In this document: one piece after another, positions 7,977 to 15,371 of the stretch | How the letters are laid out: each line of letters begins with the position of its first letter | How positions within the stretch are numbered: the stretch's first letter is position 1 | Assembly: GCA_030039895.1 (NCBI GenBank) | Contig: JASHUR010000267.1 | Location: 1 to 17,327 of the forward strand | Source of the DNA: Acidobacteriaceae bacterium | GTDB lineage: Bacteria; Acidobacteriota; Terriglobia; Terriglobales; Acidobacteriaceae | Direction: 5' to 3' | Length of the DNA: 17,327 bases | Made by a program: the position numbers and the translations under genes | The notes under the pieces: model-generated | The model's database searches: none | Told to the model about the DNA's origin: nothing | The model's input: only the letters and a program-made list of their open reading frames with translations

Positions 7977-8582
7977 ATGCAAGCAGAGCCGTGGCACGTC
8001 CTGTACGTTTTCTCAAATTCTGAAAAGCGAGTCTCACAACTTCTTACGGTACGCGCAGTGGAGAACTATCTGCCACTTTATCGAGAGCGCGTAAGGTGGA
8101 CTGACAGAACTGTCGTTGCCGAGCGGCCGCTCTTTTCAGGTTATGTATTCGCTCGGTTCCCGCCTCAATCGAGAATTACCGTCATTAGCACCCCGGGTGT
8201 GGTGCGTTCGCTCGGGGATCAGGAAGGAAGCCTGGTCAGCTCCGCCGTAGTGGACAAGATCAGAGAGGGGCTGGCCAGCGGATGCTTGCTGAGGCCGCAC
8301 CCCGGCGTCTCGAAGGGAACGCGGGTGCGGGTGCGTTGCGGTGTCTTTGACGGGGTTCAAGGTGTTGTAACGGAATTTCGTCAACAGTGCAGGGTGATCA
8401 TTACCCTTGCTGCTGTCCAACAAAGCTTTTCATTGGAAGTAGCACTCACAGACATCGAGATTGTGAAGGAGCCCTCTGCCGGGGCTGATGGCAACCAACA
8501 ATCTCCCGGTGAGCGTTGGTTACCATCGACGCCGAGAAGTCCTGAAGTACCGCAAAGGCGTCTTCAATCGAGTGCGCCTTGA
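7977..8582 (+). CDS. NusG/RfaH-like transcription antiterminator (UpxY/LoaP type)
   Basis: About 201 residues. It is a specialised NusG paralogue expected to bind RNA polymerase and help it read through long polysaccharide operons. The NGN domain (about 5-105) shows WHVLYVFSNSEKRVSQLL, then YLPLYRERV, PLFSGYVFARF and TPGVVRSLGD, all family hallmarks. The KOW domain (about 115-165) shows KGTRVRVRCGVFDGVQGVV. The last ~35 residues (Ser/Pro/Arg-rich) lie beyond the usual end and are encoded by DNA that, on the other strand, is a decayed ADOP permease gene, so this tail is probably an acquired read-through extension. The gene is divergent from the polysaccharide genes instead of leading them, so it may act in trans like RfaH, or the locus was rearranged. 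Confidence 0.85.
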   Translation: MQAEPWHVLYVFSNSEKRVSQLLTVRAVENYLPLYRERVRWTDRTVVAERPLFSGYVFARFPPQSRITVISTPGVVRSLGDQEGSLVSSAVVDKIREGLASGCLLRPHPGVSKGTRVRVRCGVFDGVQGVVTEFRQQCRVIITLAAVQQSFSLEVALTDIEIVKEPSAGADGNQQSPGERWLPSTPRSPEVPQRRLQSSAP

Positions 8583-8836
8583 GCAACTCATGTCATTCCT
8601 CTCGATTGACCTCGATCAGCGAGCTGCCGTTCCGTTCTTTGCTCCTCAGTCAATATGCGCCATCCGGATCGCATCTTTGTACGGATACGGATTGATCAAC
8701 ACACCGTAAATCACGCTGAGGACTGACGTAGTGGCGCCGAACACGAAGGCCAGCGAAAGCACGGCTACGTGGTATACGCATGGTTTCTCAAGATCTGCCG
8801 GATTGCAAAGCGAAGATCCTGCGATAGTGCGGCCAT
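8475..8836 (-). pseudogene. 5' remnant of an ADOP (MacB-like) ABC-type permease gene
   Basis: On the minus strand, a GGAGG site is followed by ATG at 8834-8836 and MAALSQDLRFAIRQILRNHA, the typical ADOP opening. A one-base shift near 8768 is needed to continue with AVLSLAFVFGATTSVLSVIY and GVLINPYPYKD (first membrane segment and the family signature). Another shift near 8650 leads to SLIEVNREE, a TGA stop at 8593-8595, then HELLKAHSIEDAFAVLQDF, and a last shift to LTGRLLVAISPG near 8475. At least three frameshifts and one stop in about 120 codons, and the remaining ~700 codons absent, mean it is dead. Its 3' end is antisense to the end of the antiterminator gene. The ADOP family is typical of Acidobacteriota. 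Confidence 0.75.
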
Positions 8837-8969
8837 GCGTTCGCCTCCCGGCACGCTCAGTCGACCCGATAGGGATACATGGTTGCGCAGTATTTGGTCC
8901 CTTAGCATTCCCAAATTCATTAGAGGCCGACTTTTGCTGGCCTTCTTCCTGAATCAACCCTCTTCAGCA

Positions 8970-9070
8970 AAATCCTGAAGTTTACTTCGGCATTGATCAG
9001 CACCATACAGGTTGCCCATACAGTAGATCGGAGGTTCGAATCGGTTTCGGCGAAATATAAATCCACGAAG
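8970..9070 (-). pseudogene. Remnant of a TonB C-terminal domain
   Basis: The minus strand reads VLINAEVNFRI, matching the end of the TonB-like gene at the right edge of the window (VLIDVEVNFRIY). At DNA level 8970-9004 and 17165-17199 agree at 29 of 35 positions. In a shifted frame the preceding codons give RFEPPIYCMGN, comparable to KFRPAYYHGHP. The intact stop has been lost and a frameshift separates the two parts. Upstream (to 9403) I see no further recognisable piece. Confidence 0.6.
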
Positions 9071-9403
9071 GCTGACCAGTTGCACCGCCATCCTAAACGG
9101 GACTCTTCAGCATCGCCCTCTTGATGCCTGCTTTGGTGCATGCTAGACGAATCCGCCTCGGCTGACTCCTTCCACTGGCTGTCCGCTCCTGACCTGGCCG
9201 CCTATTGTCCGGCTATCAAGATCGCGTGAGTTTCTTTAATCCTTTTGGGTTTTATAGTTTAGGCACAACCTGCCGCTTGAGCGAAACGGAATCGGCAAGA
9301 GCCGATATTGACTGGAGCCGCCTTTCAAATCCACACTACAACTAGACTGTTCCTATGAGGACCTGCACGCCGCTTGAGTGGTGAAGCTGAGAAAAGAGAT
9401 CCG
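9071..9403. other. Gene-free stretch ahead of the sigma54 activator
   Basis: About 330 bp, apparently the decayed 5' part of the TonB-like remnant plus the leader of the regulator gene. No clear promoter could be picked. A sequence TTTAGGCACAACCTGCC near 9259 resembles a -24 element but has the wrong spacing to any GC. Confidence 0.4.
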
Positions 9404-11548
9404 ATGGAGCTTTCCCCACATCCTTCCGCAGAACCTGCATCGAGCACAAATGACCTGCAGTACGGGTCAGTACGCTTTTCCTCCGAATCCGTGCTGGATA
9501 CCCTGCGGTTGATTCTCGCCGGCGCTCCTTTGGCAGAGGTGTTGACCATCATTGCTCAGTTGGTTGAATCGCGGGGTGATGGGACATTATGTACGATCTG
9601 GCTTCCGGATGATAGCGGGAAGCACCTTTATTGTGCAGCGGCACCAAGTCTTCCTGGATTTATTGCTCACGCCGGGTCCATGCTGATCGGCCCGAAGGGT
9701 GGATCGTGCGGTGCGGCCGTTTGCCGAAGGGAGCCGGTATATGTAACGGATATTCTCGAAGATCCGATATGGGACGTTTATCGTGACCGGCTCTCGCCTT
9801 TTGGAATTCGTGCAGTGTGGTCGCGGCCCCTGTTCACGGCCGAAGGCAAACTCCTCGGGACGTTCGCGATTCACTATCGCGAAGCGCGCAGCCCCAGCAG
9901 CGGCGATCTGCAATTGATCGAAAATGCCAGCCATATCGCGGGCATCGCAATTGAGCGGCACCTTAACGAAGAAAGCTTACGGATCGAACGCGATCGGCTG
10001 CGGCTGCTTCTGGAGATTACAAGCAGCATGACCTCGAAGCTAGACCTTCGCGGCCTGGTGGAGACACTGTCTACCGATTTGTTAAAAGTGACACGGTGCG
10101 ACTTTTGCGGCCTGTTGTTGCCCAAGGCGGATAGTGGTCAATTCCGTTTGACCGTTCTGTATAACCCGGAAAGTCGAAATGCAATCTGCGACGGCACAAT
10201 TGTTCCGATCAAAGGATCCACTTGCGGTAAGGCTTTCTTGTCCGGCAAGAATGAACTGATAAACAATCTTGAAGACCTAAAGGACGACCCTGAAAGCTTT
10301 GGGAGCTGTGAAGGACGGCTTTTCTATGAGCGAGTAGTAGCGGAAGGCCTGAAGTCGGGATGCGAACTGCCACTCTCCGGTCGCCGAGGCATCATAGGCG
10401 TGCTGGGCGCTTTCAGCCGCTCGGAGAGAGCTTTCAGCGTGGATGAATTTTCCTATCTCGAACAGGTGGCCCGGCAAGTAGCCATCGCGGTTGAAAATGC
10501 GCTCGACTTCGAAAAGGCAACGGAAGACCGGGTGAGTGAAACCAAGCAAAGACTATACCTCGAAGAAGAACTCCGCGCTGAGTTTGGGGACATCGTCGGC
10601 GACAGTCCTGCTCTGAAAAACGCCCTACACCTCGTATCGGTAGTGGCGCCTACGGATTCGAGCGTTCTAATTCAGGGGGAAACAGGCACTGGGAAAGAGT
10701 TGATTGCACGTGCCATTCACAATGTGAGCGGCCGCCGTGGGCGGGCCTTTGTCAAATTGAATTGCGCCGCAATCCCACTTGGGCTCCTTGAAAGTGAGTT
10801 GTTCGGCCACGAGAAAGGAGCGTTCACCGGAGCCATAGCGCAGAAGACGGGACGCTTTGAGCTGGCAGACAAGGGCACTCTCTTCCTGGATGAAGTCGGG
10901 GACATTCCTTTGGAACTTCAGGCGAAACTGCTGCGCGTTCTCCAGGAGCAAGAATTTGAGAGGCTCGGCAGTAACCGAACTCGCAAGGTGGACGTCCGTC
11001 TTATAGCCGCGACCCATCGCGACTTGTCAGCGATGGTAAAGCAAATGGCGTTCCGAGAAGACCTTTACTATCGGCTGAAAGTATTCCCGATCAATGTGCC
11101 TGCCCTACGGCACCGCACTGAGGACATTCCCAAGCTGGTTTATCACTTCACGGCGCTGTACGCGCAACGAATGAAGAAAAGCATTGAAACAATTCCTGTA
11201 GAGACAATGGATGCTCTCATACGCTACCGCTGGCCGGGAAATGTTCGCGAACTACGGAACTTTATCGAAAGGGCCGTGATCCTTTCTCCTCACACGGTTT
11301 TGCGGGCGCCGATCTCCGAGCTGGAGCCTTTCATCGCTGCAAAAGAGCCAAATCTGCCGATGACTGGACTCGAAGAACTGGAACGAGATCACATCGTACG
11401 CGCCCTTGAATTAAGCAATTGGGTTGTGGGCGGACAGAATGGCGCGGCCCAGCGGTTGGGGTTGAAGCGCACGTCCCTTGTCTACAAGATGCGGAAGTTT
11501 CGGATCAACCGTCCTGCCCCTTCACAACAAGACAGGACGGCGTTTTAG
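9404..11548 (+). CDS. Sigma54-dependent transcriptional activator with two GAF domains (FhlA/NifA-like)
   Basis: About 714 residues from ATG at 9404 (AAGAG lies a few bases upstream; an in-frame TTG at 9374 is an alternative). It is a bacterial enhancer-binding protein that uses ATP to open sigma54-RNA polymerase. Two N-terminal GAF domains occupy about 30-190 and 200-365, the likely sensors of a small molecule, redox state or metal. The AAA+ core has Walker A GETGTGKE (425-432), the sigma54-contacting GAFTGA loop (472-477), Walker B GTLFLDE (491-497) and the WPGNVRELRN segment. A Fis-type helix-turn-helix at the C-terminus includes GAAQRLGLKRTSLVYKMRKF. All parts needed for activity look intact. 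It lies directly upstream of egtB, whose promoter region has -24/-12 elements. The inducer is unknown. Confidence 0.93.
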   Translation: MELSPHPSAEPASSTNDLQYGSVRFSSESVLDTLRLILAGAPLAEVLTIIAQLVESRGDGTLCTIWLPDDSGKHLYCAAAPSLPGFIAHAGSMLIGPKGGSCGAAVCRREPVYVTDILEDPIWDVYRDRLSPFGIRAVWSRPLFTAEGKLLGTFAIHYREARSPSSGDLQLIENASHIAGIAIERHLNEESLRIERDRLRLLLEITSSMTSKLDLRGLVETLSTDLLKVTRCDFCGLLLPKADSGQFRLTVLYNPESRNAICDGTIVPIKGSTCGKAFLSGKNELINNLEDLKDDPESFGSCEGRLFYERVVAEGLKSGCELPLSGRRGIIGVLGAFSRSERAFSVDEFSYLEQVARQVAIAVENALDFEKATEDRVSETKQRLYLEEELRAEFGDIVGDSPALKNALHLVSVVAPTDSSVLIQGETGTGKELIARAIHNVSGRRGRAFVKLNCAAIPLGLLESELFGHEKGAFTGAIAQKTGRFELADKGTLFLDEVGDIPLELQAKLLRVLQEQEFERLGSNRTRKVDVRLIAATHRDLSAMVKQMAFREDLYYRLKVFPINVPALRHRTEDIPKLVYHFTALYAQRMKKSIETIPVETMDALIRYRWPGNVRELRNFIERAVILSPHTVLRAPISELEPFIAAKEPNLPMTGLEELERDHIVRALELSNWVVGGQNGAAQRLGLKRTSLVYKMRKFRINRPAPSQQDRTAF

Positions 11549-11593
11549 AAAATTGTCTGCATTCGCTCGGCAGCCCTCTCCTGCAGAGCGCCA

Positions 11594-11605
11594 CGACAGT
11601 TGTCG
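11594..11605. promoter_or_regulatory. Inverted repeat, possible upstream activator site for egtB
   Basis: CGACA-GT-TGTCG is a perfect 5-bp inverted repeat with a 2-bp centre, followed directly by a second overlapping one (GTCG-CGG-CGAC, 11602-11612). It lies about 145-155 bp ahead of the first -24 element, a usual distance for enhancer sites of Fis-type sigma54 activators. Assignment to the neighbouring regulator is inference. Confidence 0.4.
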
Positions 11606-11749
11606 CGGCGACCGCCCGTCAGTGGCGAATATCGGTCACAAATTCGTCATTCAAGATACGAAAATATGCCGGACTCCTCCTACTCACAACTTCTTGTAGG
11701 GAAGGCACTTTTTTGATTTTTAGCATCTCCTGCGAGTCAGATTTTGCTG

Positions 11750-11765
11750 TGGTAAGCAGGTTGCA
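11750..11765 (+). promoter_or_regulatory. Candidate sigma54 (-24/-12) promoter of egtB
   Basis: TGGTAAGCAGGTTGCA. Compared with TGGCACG-N4-TTGCA, the GG and GC have the required 12-bp offset, and ten of twelve fixed positions agree. Transcription would start near 11776. A second, slightly weaker element (CGGAATG-CACA-TTGCA, nine of twelve) lies at 11785-11800. Confidence 0.5.
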
Positions 11766-11864
11766 TAGGTGCAAGTAGCAGACGCGGAATGCACATTGCA
11801 CTCAGTTGCACCATATCACCAAGTCCCCGCTTGCCCTTGGGATAGCCACCAATGATCTGAGACC

Positions 11865-13127
11865 ATGTCAATTCTCGAATCTAAGTACAAAGCTGTGCGG
11901 TCGATGTCGCGCTCTCTTGCCGCGAGTTTGTCCGCCGAGGATCAAATGGTCCAGTCCTGTCCTGAAGCGAATCCCGTGAAGTGGCACCAAGCCCATACCA
12001 CATGGTTCTTCGAGACATTCGTGCTACGACCATTTCTCGCTGGCTATAAGCCATTTCGCGAGGAGTTTTATCACCTATTCAACGGCATTATCAGCTACCC
12101 GGGAGAGGAGATCCCGTGGAAAAATCTGCGAGCCTCGTTTTCTCGCCCGTCGCTCAATGAGATTTTGGCGCTTCGCGCACATGTCGATTATGAAATGACG
12201 AGACTGTTTGCGCGTTCCATGGATGCCGAAGTATCACGGCGCATTTTGCTCGGTCTGAATCACGAGCAACAGCACCAGGAGCTCATACTCACGGACATTA
12301 AGCACGCATTTTTCTCGAACCCATTACATCCTTCCTACAAAGAGGCGCCCCTGTGCAGTGAGTTCGGGCAAACCACCCCGACGCTGGCATGGCACAGTGT
12401 CCAAGGTGGATTGGTTGAAATCGGCCATGCTGTGAACGGGGAGGACCCACTGGATTTCTACTTTGACAACGAAACTCCATGTCACAGGGTTTATCTGGAG
12501 CCGTTCAGTATCGCAAACCGTGAAGTCACGTGCCGCGAATATCTCGAGTTCATGTCGGATGATGCATATACGCGTCCAGAGCTTTGGTTGTCCGACGGTT
12601 GGGATACCGTCAGGCAGGAGGCGTGGCAAGCCCCTTTGTATTGGGACCATGACCCCGACGATGAAACGGGTTGGCGCGTTTTCTCATTGCGGGGATGGCA
12701 TGGCCTCTCCATCCTTCTCGACACGCCTGTGTGCCACATCAGCTTTTTCGAGGCGGACGCATTCGCGCGCTGGCGCGGTTGCCGCCTCCCAACCGAGGCG
12801 GAATGGGAATTCGTTGCCGCCCACGAATTATGCACCGGAAATCTGTTGGATACGGGGCGACTCCATCCGGCAGCGGCAGCCGGCGAGGCCATTCAACAGT
12901 TCTATGGCGATTGCTGGGAGTGGACTGCAAGCGCCTGCACCAGCTATACGGGGTATAAGCCTCTTCGCGGCGCTCTGCACGAATCGAACGAAAAATTTAT
13001 GCCTGGTCAGATGGTTTTGCGCGGAGGGTCCTGCGTCACGCCTGCCGATCACATGCGTGCCACTTATCGCAATTTCTATAAGCCTGGAACCAGGTGGCAA
13101 TTCGCAGGAATCCGTTTGGCGGCATGA
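11865..13127 (+). CDS. egtB: Ergothioneine biosynthesis protein EgtB (sulfoxide synthase)
   Basis: 420-residue non-heme iron enzyme that joins a cysteine-type thiol (gamma-glutamylcysteine or cysteine) to the imidazole of hercynine with oxygen, the central step of ergothioneine synthesis. The N-terminal DinB-type domain supplies the three-histidine iron site: H41 (in KWHQAHTTWFF) and H133/H137 (in LNHEQQHQEL). The C-terminal FGE-sulfatase-like domain (about 180-420) shows NREVTCREYLEF, CRLPTEAEWEF, GDCWEWTAS and MVLRGGSCVTP. Length and motifs match intact family members. The hercynine-forming methyltransferase EgtD, usually adjacent, is not recognisable as an intact gene here; only a possible remnant follows. 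A sigma54-type promoter upstream suggests induction by the adjacent activator. The preferred thiol substrate cannot be read from sequence. Confidence 0.92.
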   Translation: MSILESKYKAVRSMSRSLAASLSAEDQMVQSCPEANPVKWHQAHTTWFFETFVLRPFLAGYKPFREEFYHLFNGIISYPGEEIPWKNLRASFSRPSLNEILALRAHVDYEMTRLFARSMDAEVSRRILLGLNHEQQHQELILTDIKHAFFSNPLHPSYKEAPLCSEFGQTTPTLAWHSVQGGLVEIGHAVNGEDPLDFYFDNETPCHRVYLEPFSIANREVTCREYLEFMSDDAYTRPELWLSDGWDTVRQEAWQAPLYWDHDPDDETGWRVFSLRGWHGLSILLDTPVCHISFFEADAFARWRGCRLPTEAEWEFVAAHELCTGNLLDTGRLHPAAAAGEAIQQFYGDCWEWTASACTSYTGYKPLRGALHESNEKFMPGQMVLRGGSCVTPADHMRATYRNFYKPGTRWQFAGIRLAA

Positions 13128-13300
13128 CAAATGCTGCTTTCAGCGGTGGATATTGATTCAAAGAAGCCGAGGATCTTATCCGGCAAATACGTAGGCTTCA
13201 GGGCTGGTACAGGCGTACGTCAATTGCCCTGTTCGCCGTCCATAAGACACTCATCGATCCAGTGCGAAGAACCTCTCTTTGATTCGTGCCACAACTACGG
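13124..13300 (+). pseudogene. Possible decayed start of an EgtD-like gene
   Basis: An ATG at 13124 overlaps the egtB stop (ATGA), the classic layout of a coupled second gene, but its frame ends after ten codons (MTNAAFSGGY, stop at 13154-13156). In the next frame AVDIDSKKPR and, further on, QLPC and PLFDS loosely recall the N-terminus of EgtD methyltransferases (LP..., LFD). The spacing does not fit well without gaps. This is a weak call: the overlap is seen, the identity is inference. Confidence 0.25.
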
Positions 13301-13326
13301 AGCATTCGCGTATCTGAATGAGTCTC

Positions 13327-13354
13327 ATGACCAATTCCTGACAGTGTTGGTCAT
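13327..13354. promoter_or_regulatory. Inverted repeat, possible activator site for the hydrolase cluster
   Basis: ATGACCAA (13327-13334) and TTGGTCAT (13347-13354) are perfect complements separated by 12 bases. The centre contains GACAGTG, resembling the GACAGT of the repeat ahead of egtB. It sits about 115 bp upstream of the -24 element, a fitting enhancer position. Confidence 0.45.
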
Positions 13355-13468
13355 TCGACACCGCTTCGTCACCTGGATACGGAGCGTTGCTTTTTCCCTC
13401 TCAAGGCGACGCTATTGGGAACTCAGCAGTTAGCTTCACAGGTGGTCGCCCATTATGGCGCTGCGAAC

Positions 13469-13485
13469 TTGGCATCTCGGTTGCA
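13469..13485 (+). promoter_or_regulatory. Candidate sigma54 (-24/-12) promoter of the hydrolase cluster
   Basis: TTGGCATCTCGGTTGCA. TTGGCA and TTGCA match the sigma54 consensus (YTGGCAC...TTGCA), with the GG and GC 12 bp apart as required. Transcription would begin near 13496, giving a leader of about 175 bases to the first gene. Confidence 0.6.
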
Positions 13486-13670
13486 CTCGCTCAGTTAACA
13501 CATGCTGCGTCTTCACAGAGCCGGCGCACCAAGCATGAGCTGATCGTTGGCCCGATGTAGTTCATTCTGCCCCAAGCTGATGTGCCGCTGTGCCGTAGGA
13601 GTGTGGCAAGAGGGCCCATCGACAGGCCGCCCCACATAACCGTATCAACTGCAAGAAGAGAGGAGTCATT

Positions 13671-14660
13671 ATGAGTCGGGTTCTGTCAGAACAAGCACTG
13701 AATGCAGAGATTGGATCGCAGCAGCCGGAATCCCCAGCAGGTCAGGCAGTAGCTCAATCCGCTGTGCCTGTGACATCTGTCCACCGAGTGGAGGCGGACG
13801 GCATCCGGATTTTCTATCGATCTGCTGGCGACGCAGATGCTCCCGTTCTGCTCCTGCTGCATGGCTTTCCAACGTCATCTTTTATGTTCCGCAATCTCAT
13901 TCCGCGCCTTGCGGATGAATACCGTGTGATCGCGCCCGATCTGCCAGGATTTGGATTCACGGAGGTTCCAAAAGAGCGGAGATATGCGTATACGTTCGAC
14001 GCTTTGACAGGCACGATTGAGGCCTTTGCTGATGCGCTTGGCCTCAGCCGCTATGCGATCTATGTGTTTGACTATGGCGCCCCAACCGGTTTGCGGCTGG
14101 CGATGCGGCATCCGGAACGAGTAACAGCCATCATTTCGCAGAATGGCAATGCCTATGAAGAGGGCCTCGGCGATGCGTGGGGGCCGATCAGGAAATATTG
14201 GTCTGAGCCTATAGCAGAAAACAGAGAGGTACTCCGCCAAAACATCCTTACTTTTGAGGCAACACGTTGGCAGTACACGCACGGCGTAGCGAATCCCGAA
14301 GAGGTTGCTCCTGAGTCGTACACGCTGGATGCGGCTTTGCTGGAGCGCCCGGGAAACAAAGAAATTCAGCTTGATCTATTCCTGGATTATGCATCGAACG
14401 TAAAGCTCTATCCGAAGTTTCAGGAGTATTTTCGCCAGGCAAAACCGCCGCTACTGGCGATCTGGGGAAAGAACGATCCGTTCTTCATTCCTCCCGGAGC
14501 AGAGGCATTTAAAAAAGACATTCCCAAAGCGCAGGTGCAGTTTCTGGAAACAGGCCACTTCGCCATTGAAACGCATGCCGTGGAAATTGCCGCTGCGATG
14601 AAGGAGTTTCTCAAGGCAAACGGCGTATCCGCAAAACGGGAGAAGGCGGTGTCTCGTTGA
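13671..14660 (+). CDS. Alpha/beta hydrolase with Asp nucleophile (epoxide hydrolase / dehalogenase-like)
   Basis: 329 residues; AGGAG (13661-13665) sits 5 bases ahead of ATG. The fold is clear: oxyanion motif HGFPTSS (64-70), nucleophile elbow FDYGAPTG with Asp134, acid candidate Asp269 in WGKNDPFF, and base His296 in ETGHFAIE. An aspartate nucleophile means chemistry through an ester intermediate, as in epoxide hydrolases and haloalkane dehalogenases. Residue +1 is Tyr, not the usual Trp of either group, so the substrate is open. About 35 residues precede the core and look disordered; there is no obvious signal peptide, so it is probably cytoplasmic. It is first in a tight cluster: its stop overlaps the next gene by 4 bp. 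A sigma54-type promoter lies upstream. Confidence 0.85.
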   Translation: MSRVLSEQALNAEIGSQQPESPAGQAVAQSAVPVTSVHRVEADGIRIFYRSAGDADAPVLLLLHGFPTSSFMFRNLIPRLADEYRVIAPDLPGFGFTEVPKERRYAYTFDALTGTIEAFADALGLSRYAIYVFDYGAPTGLRLAMRHPERVTAIISQNGNAYEEGLGDAWGPIRKYWSEPIAENREVLRQNILTFEATRWQYTHGVANPEEVAPESYTLDAALLERPGNKEIQLDLFLDYASNVKLYPKFQEYFRQAKPPLLAIWGKNDPFFIPPGAEAFKKDIPKAQVQFLETGHFAIETHAVEIAAAMKEFLKANGVSAKREKAVSR

Positions 14661-15364
14661 AGTCTTCATCCAAGGCGGGCACGGCCATCCTCGTACATGG
14701 AGCCTGGGCTGACGGATCGAGCTGGAGCAACATCATTCTTCCCCTGCGGAGCAAGGGGATGAGCGTCATCGCAGCCCCCATTCCGCTTACATCGCTCACG
14801 GATGACGCGGCCGCTCTTCAACGTGTGATCGAAAGGGTGGATGGTCCCATCGTTCTCGTGGGGCACGCGTATGCGGGGGCTGTGATTGCTGCGGTGCGTG
14901 ATGATCGGGTGAAGTCGCTGGTATACATCGCAGCACTGGCGCCGGATGAGGGTGAAACTGTTGCGGATGTCTTCTATCGCACTGCACCTCATCCGGAGGC
15001 GCCGAAGCTCGCGCCAGATGCAAACGGACTGATCTGGATGCCGGAGGATGGTTTTGGCCATGCGGTGGCGCACAAGGCGTCCCCGGACCAGCTTGCCATC
15101 ATGGCTGCGGTGCAGCGGCCAATCGCTGTGCAGTGTATTCAGGAAAAAGCCCCGCCGCCTGCGTGGAAGACAACGTCATCGTGGTACCTGATCGCCGAGG
15201 AAGATCGCATGATTAGCGCGGAGAACCAGCGCTTTATGGCCGGCCGAATGAGCGCAACTGTCCGGTCACACGCCGTAGATCACACCCCGATGTACACAGC
15301 GCCGAATTTCGTGGTTGACGTTGTTCTGGAAGCGTCGCGACAGACGAATCGCAAAAAGGGCTGA
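14657..15364 (+). CDS. Alpha/beta hydrolase-fold protein with Ala at the nucleophile position
   Basis: 235 residues from a TTG start that overlaps the previous stop (TTGA, 4 bp), implying translational coupling. The family is the small EstC/salicylate-esterase-like hydrolase group (ILVHGAWADGSSW near the start, then VDGPIVLVGHAYAGAV). The nucleophile elbow, usually GHSYGG, reads GHAYAG, so the serine is Ala71. The other two triad positions appear kept: Asp in AEEDRMIS and His209 in VDHTPMY. Either the protein is not a classical esterase (lyase, binding protein, or cofactor-free chemistry as in some fold members) or it belongs to a subfamily where Ala is normal; I recall similar GHAYAG sequences but cannot check. 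It probably works with the hydrolase and SDR beside it. Confidence 0.8.
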   Translation: MKSSSKAGTAILVHGAWADGSSWSNIILPLRSKGMSVIAAPIPLTSLTDDAAALQRVIERVDGPIVLVGHAYAGAVIAAVRDDRVKSLVYIAALAPDEGETVADVFYRTAPHPEAPKLAPDANGLIWMPEDGFGHAVAHKASPDQLAIMAAVQRPIAVQCIQEKAPPPAWKTTSSWYLIAEEDRMISAENQRFMAGRMSATVRSHAVDHTPMYTAPNFVVDVVLEASRQTNRKKG

Positions 15365-15371
15365 GGAAACC

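Larger units (their letters stand above)
11549..11864 (+). promoter_or_regulatory. Regulatory region between the sigma54 activator and egtB
   Basis: About 315 bp without a credible gene. It carries an inverted repeat at 11594-11605, two candidate -24/-12 elements (11750-11765 and 11785-11800) and a 10-bp-spaced direct repeat TTGCAC (11796-11801 and 11806-11811). Together these look like a sigma54 promoter with an upstream activator site. Confidence 0.5.
13128..13670 (+). promoter_or_regulatory. Gap between egtB and the hydrolase cluster, with regulatory elements
   Basis: About 540 bp. A 100-codon frame at 13131-13433 has no recognisable fold and is probably decayed or spurious. The second half holds an 8-bp inverted repeat (13327-13354) and a strong -24/-12 element (13469-13485), so the region most likely serves as the promoter of the hydrolase cluster. 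Confidence 0.5.

Noticed and set aside
9259..9278. TTTAGGCACAACCTGCC as a sigma54 promoter of the activator gene
   Set aside because: The GG-to-GC offset is 10 bp, not the required 12, and the TTGC box is missing.
12463..13194. 243-codon plus-strand frame
   Set aside because: It overlaps the EgtB FGE domain in a different frame; its residues (Arg/Ser/Pro-rich) are typical of a shadow frame.
13131..13433. 100-codon frame after egtB as an independent gene
   Set aside because: No ribosome binding site, no fold or motif, and it spans the inverted repeat that looks regulatory; listed only as a possible decayed EgtD start.
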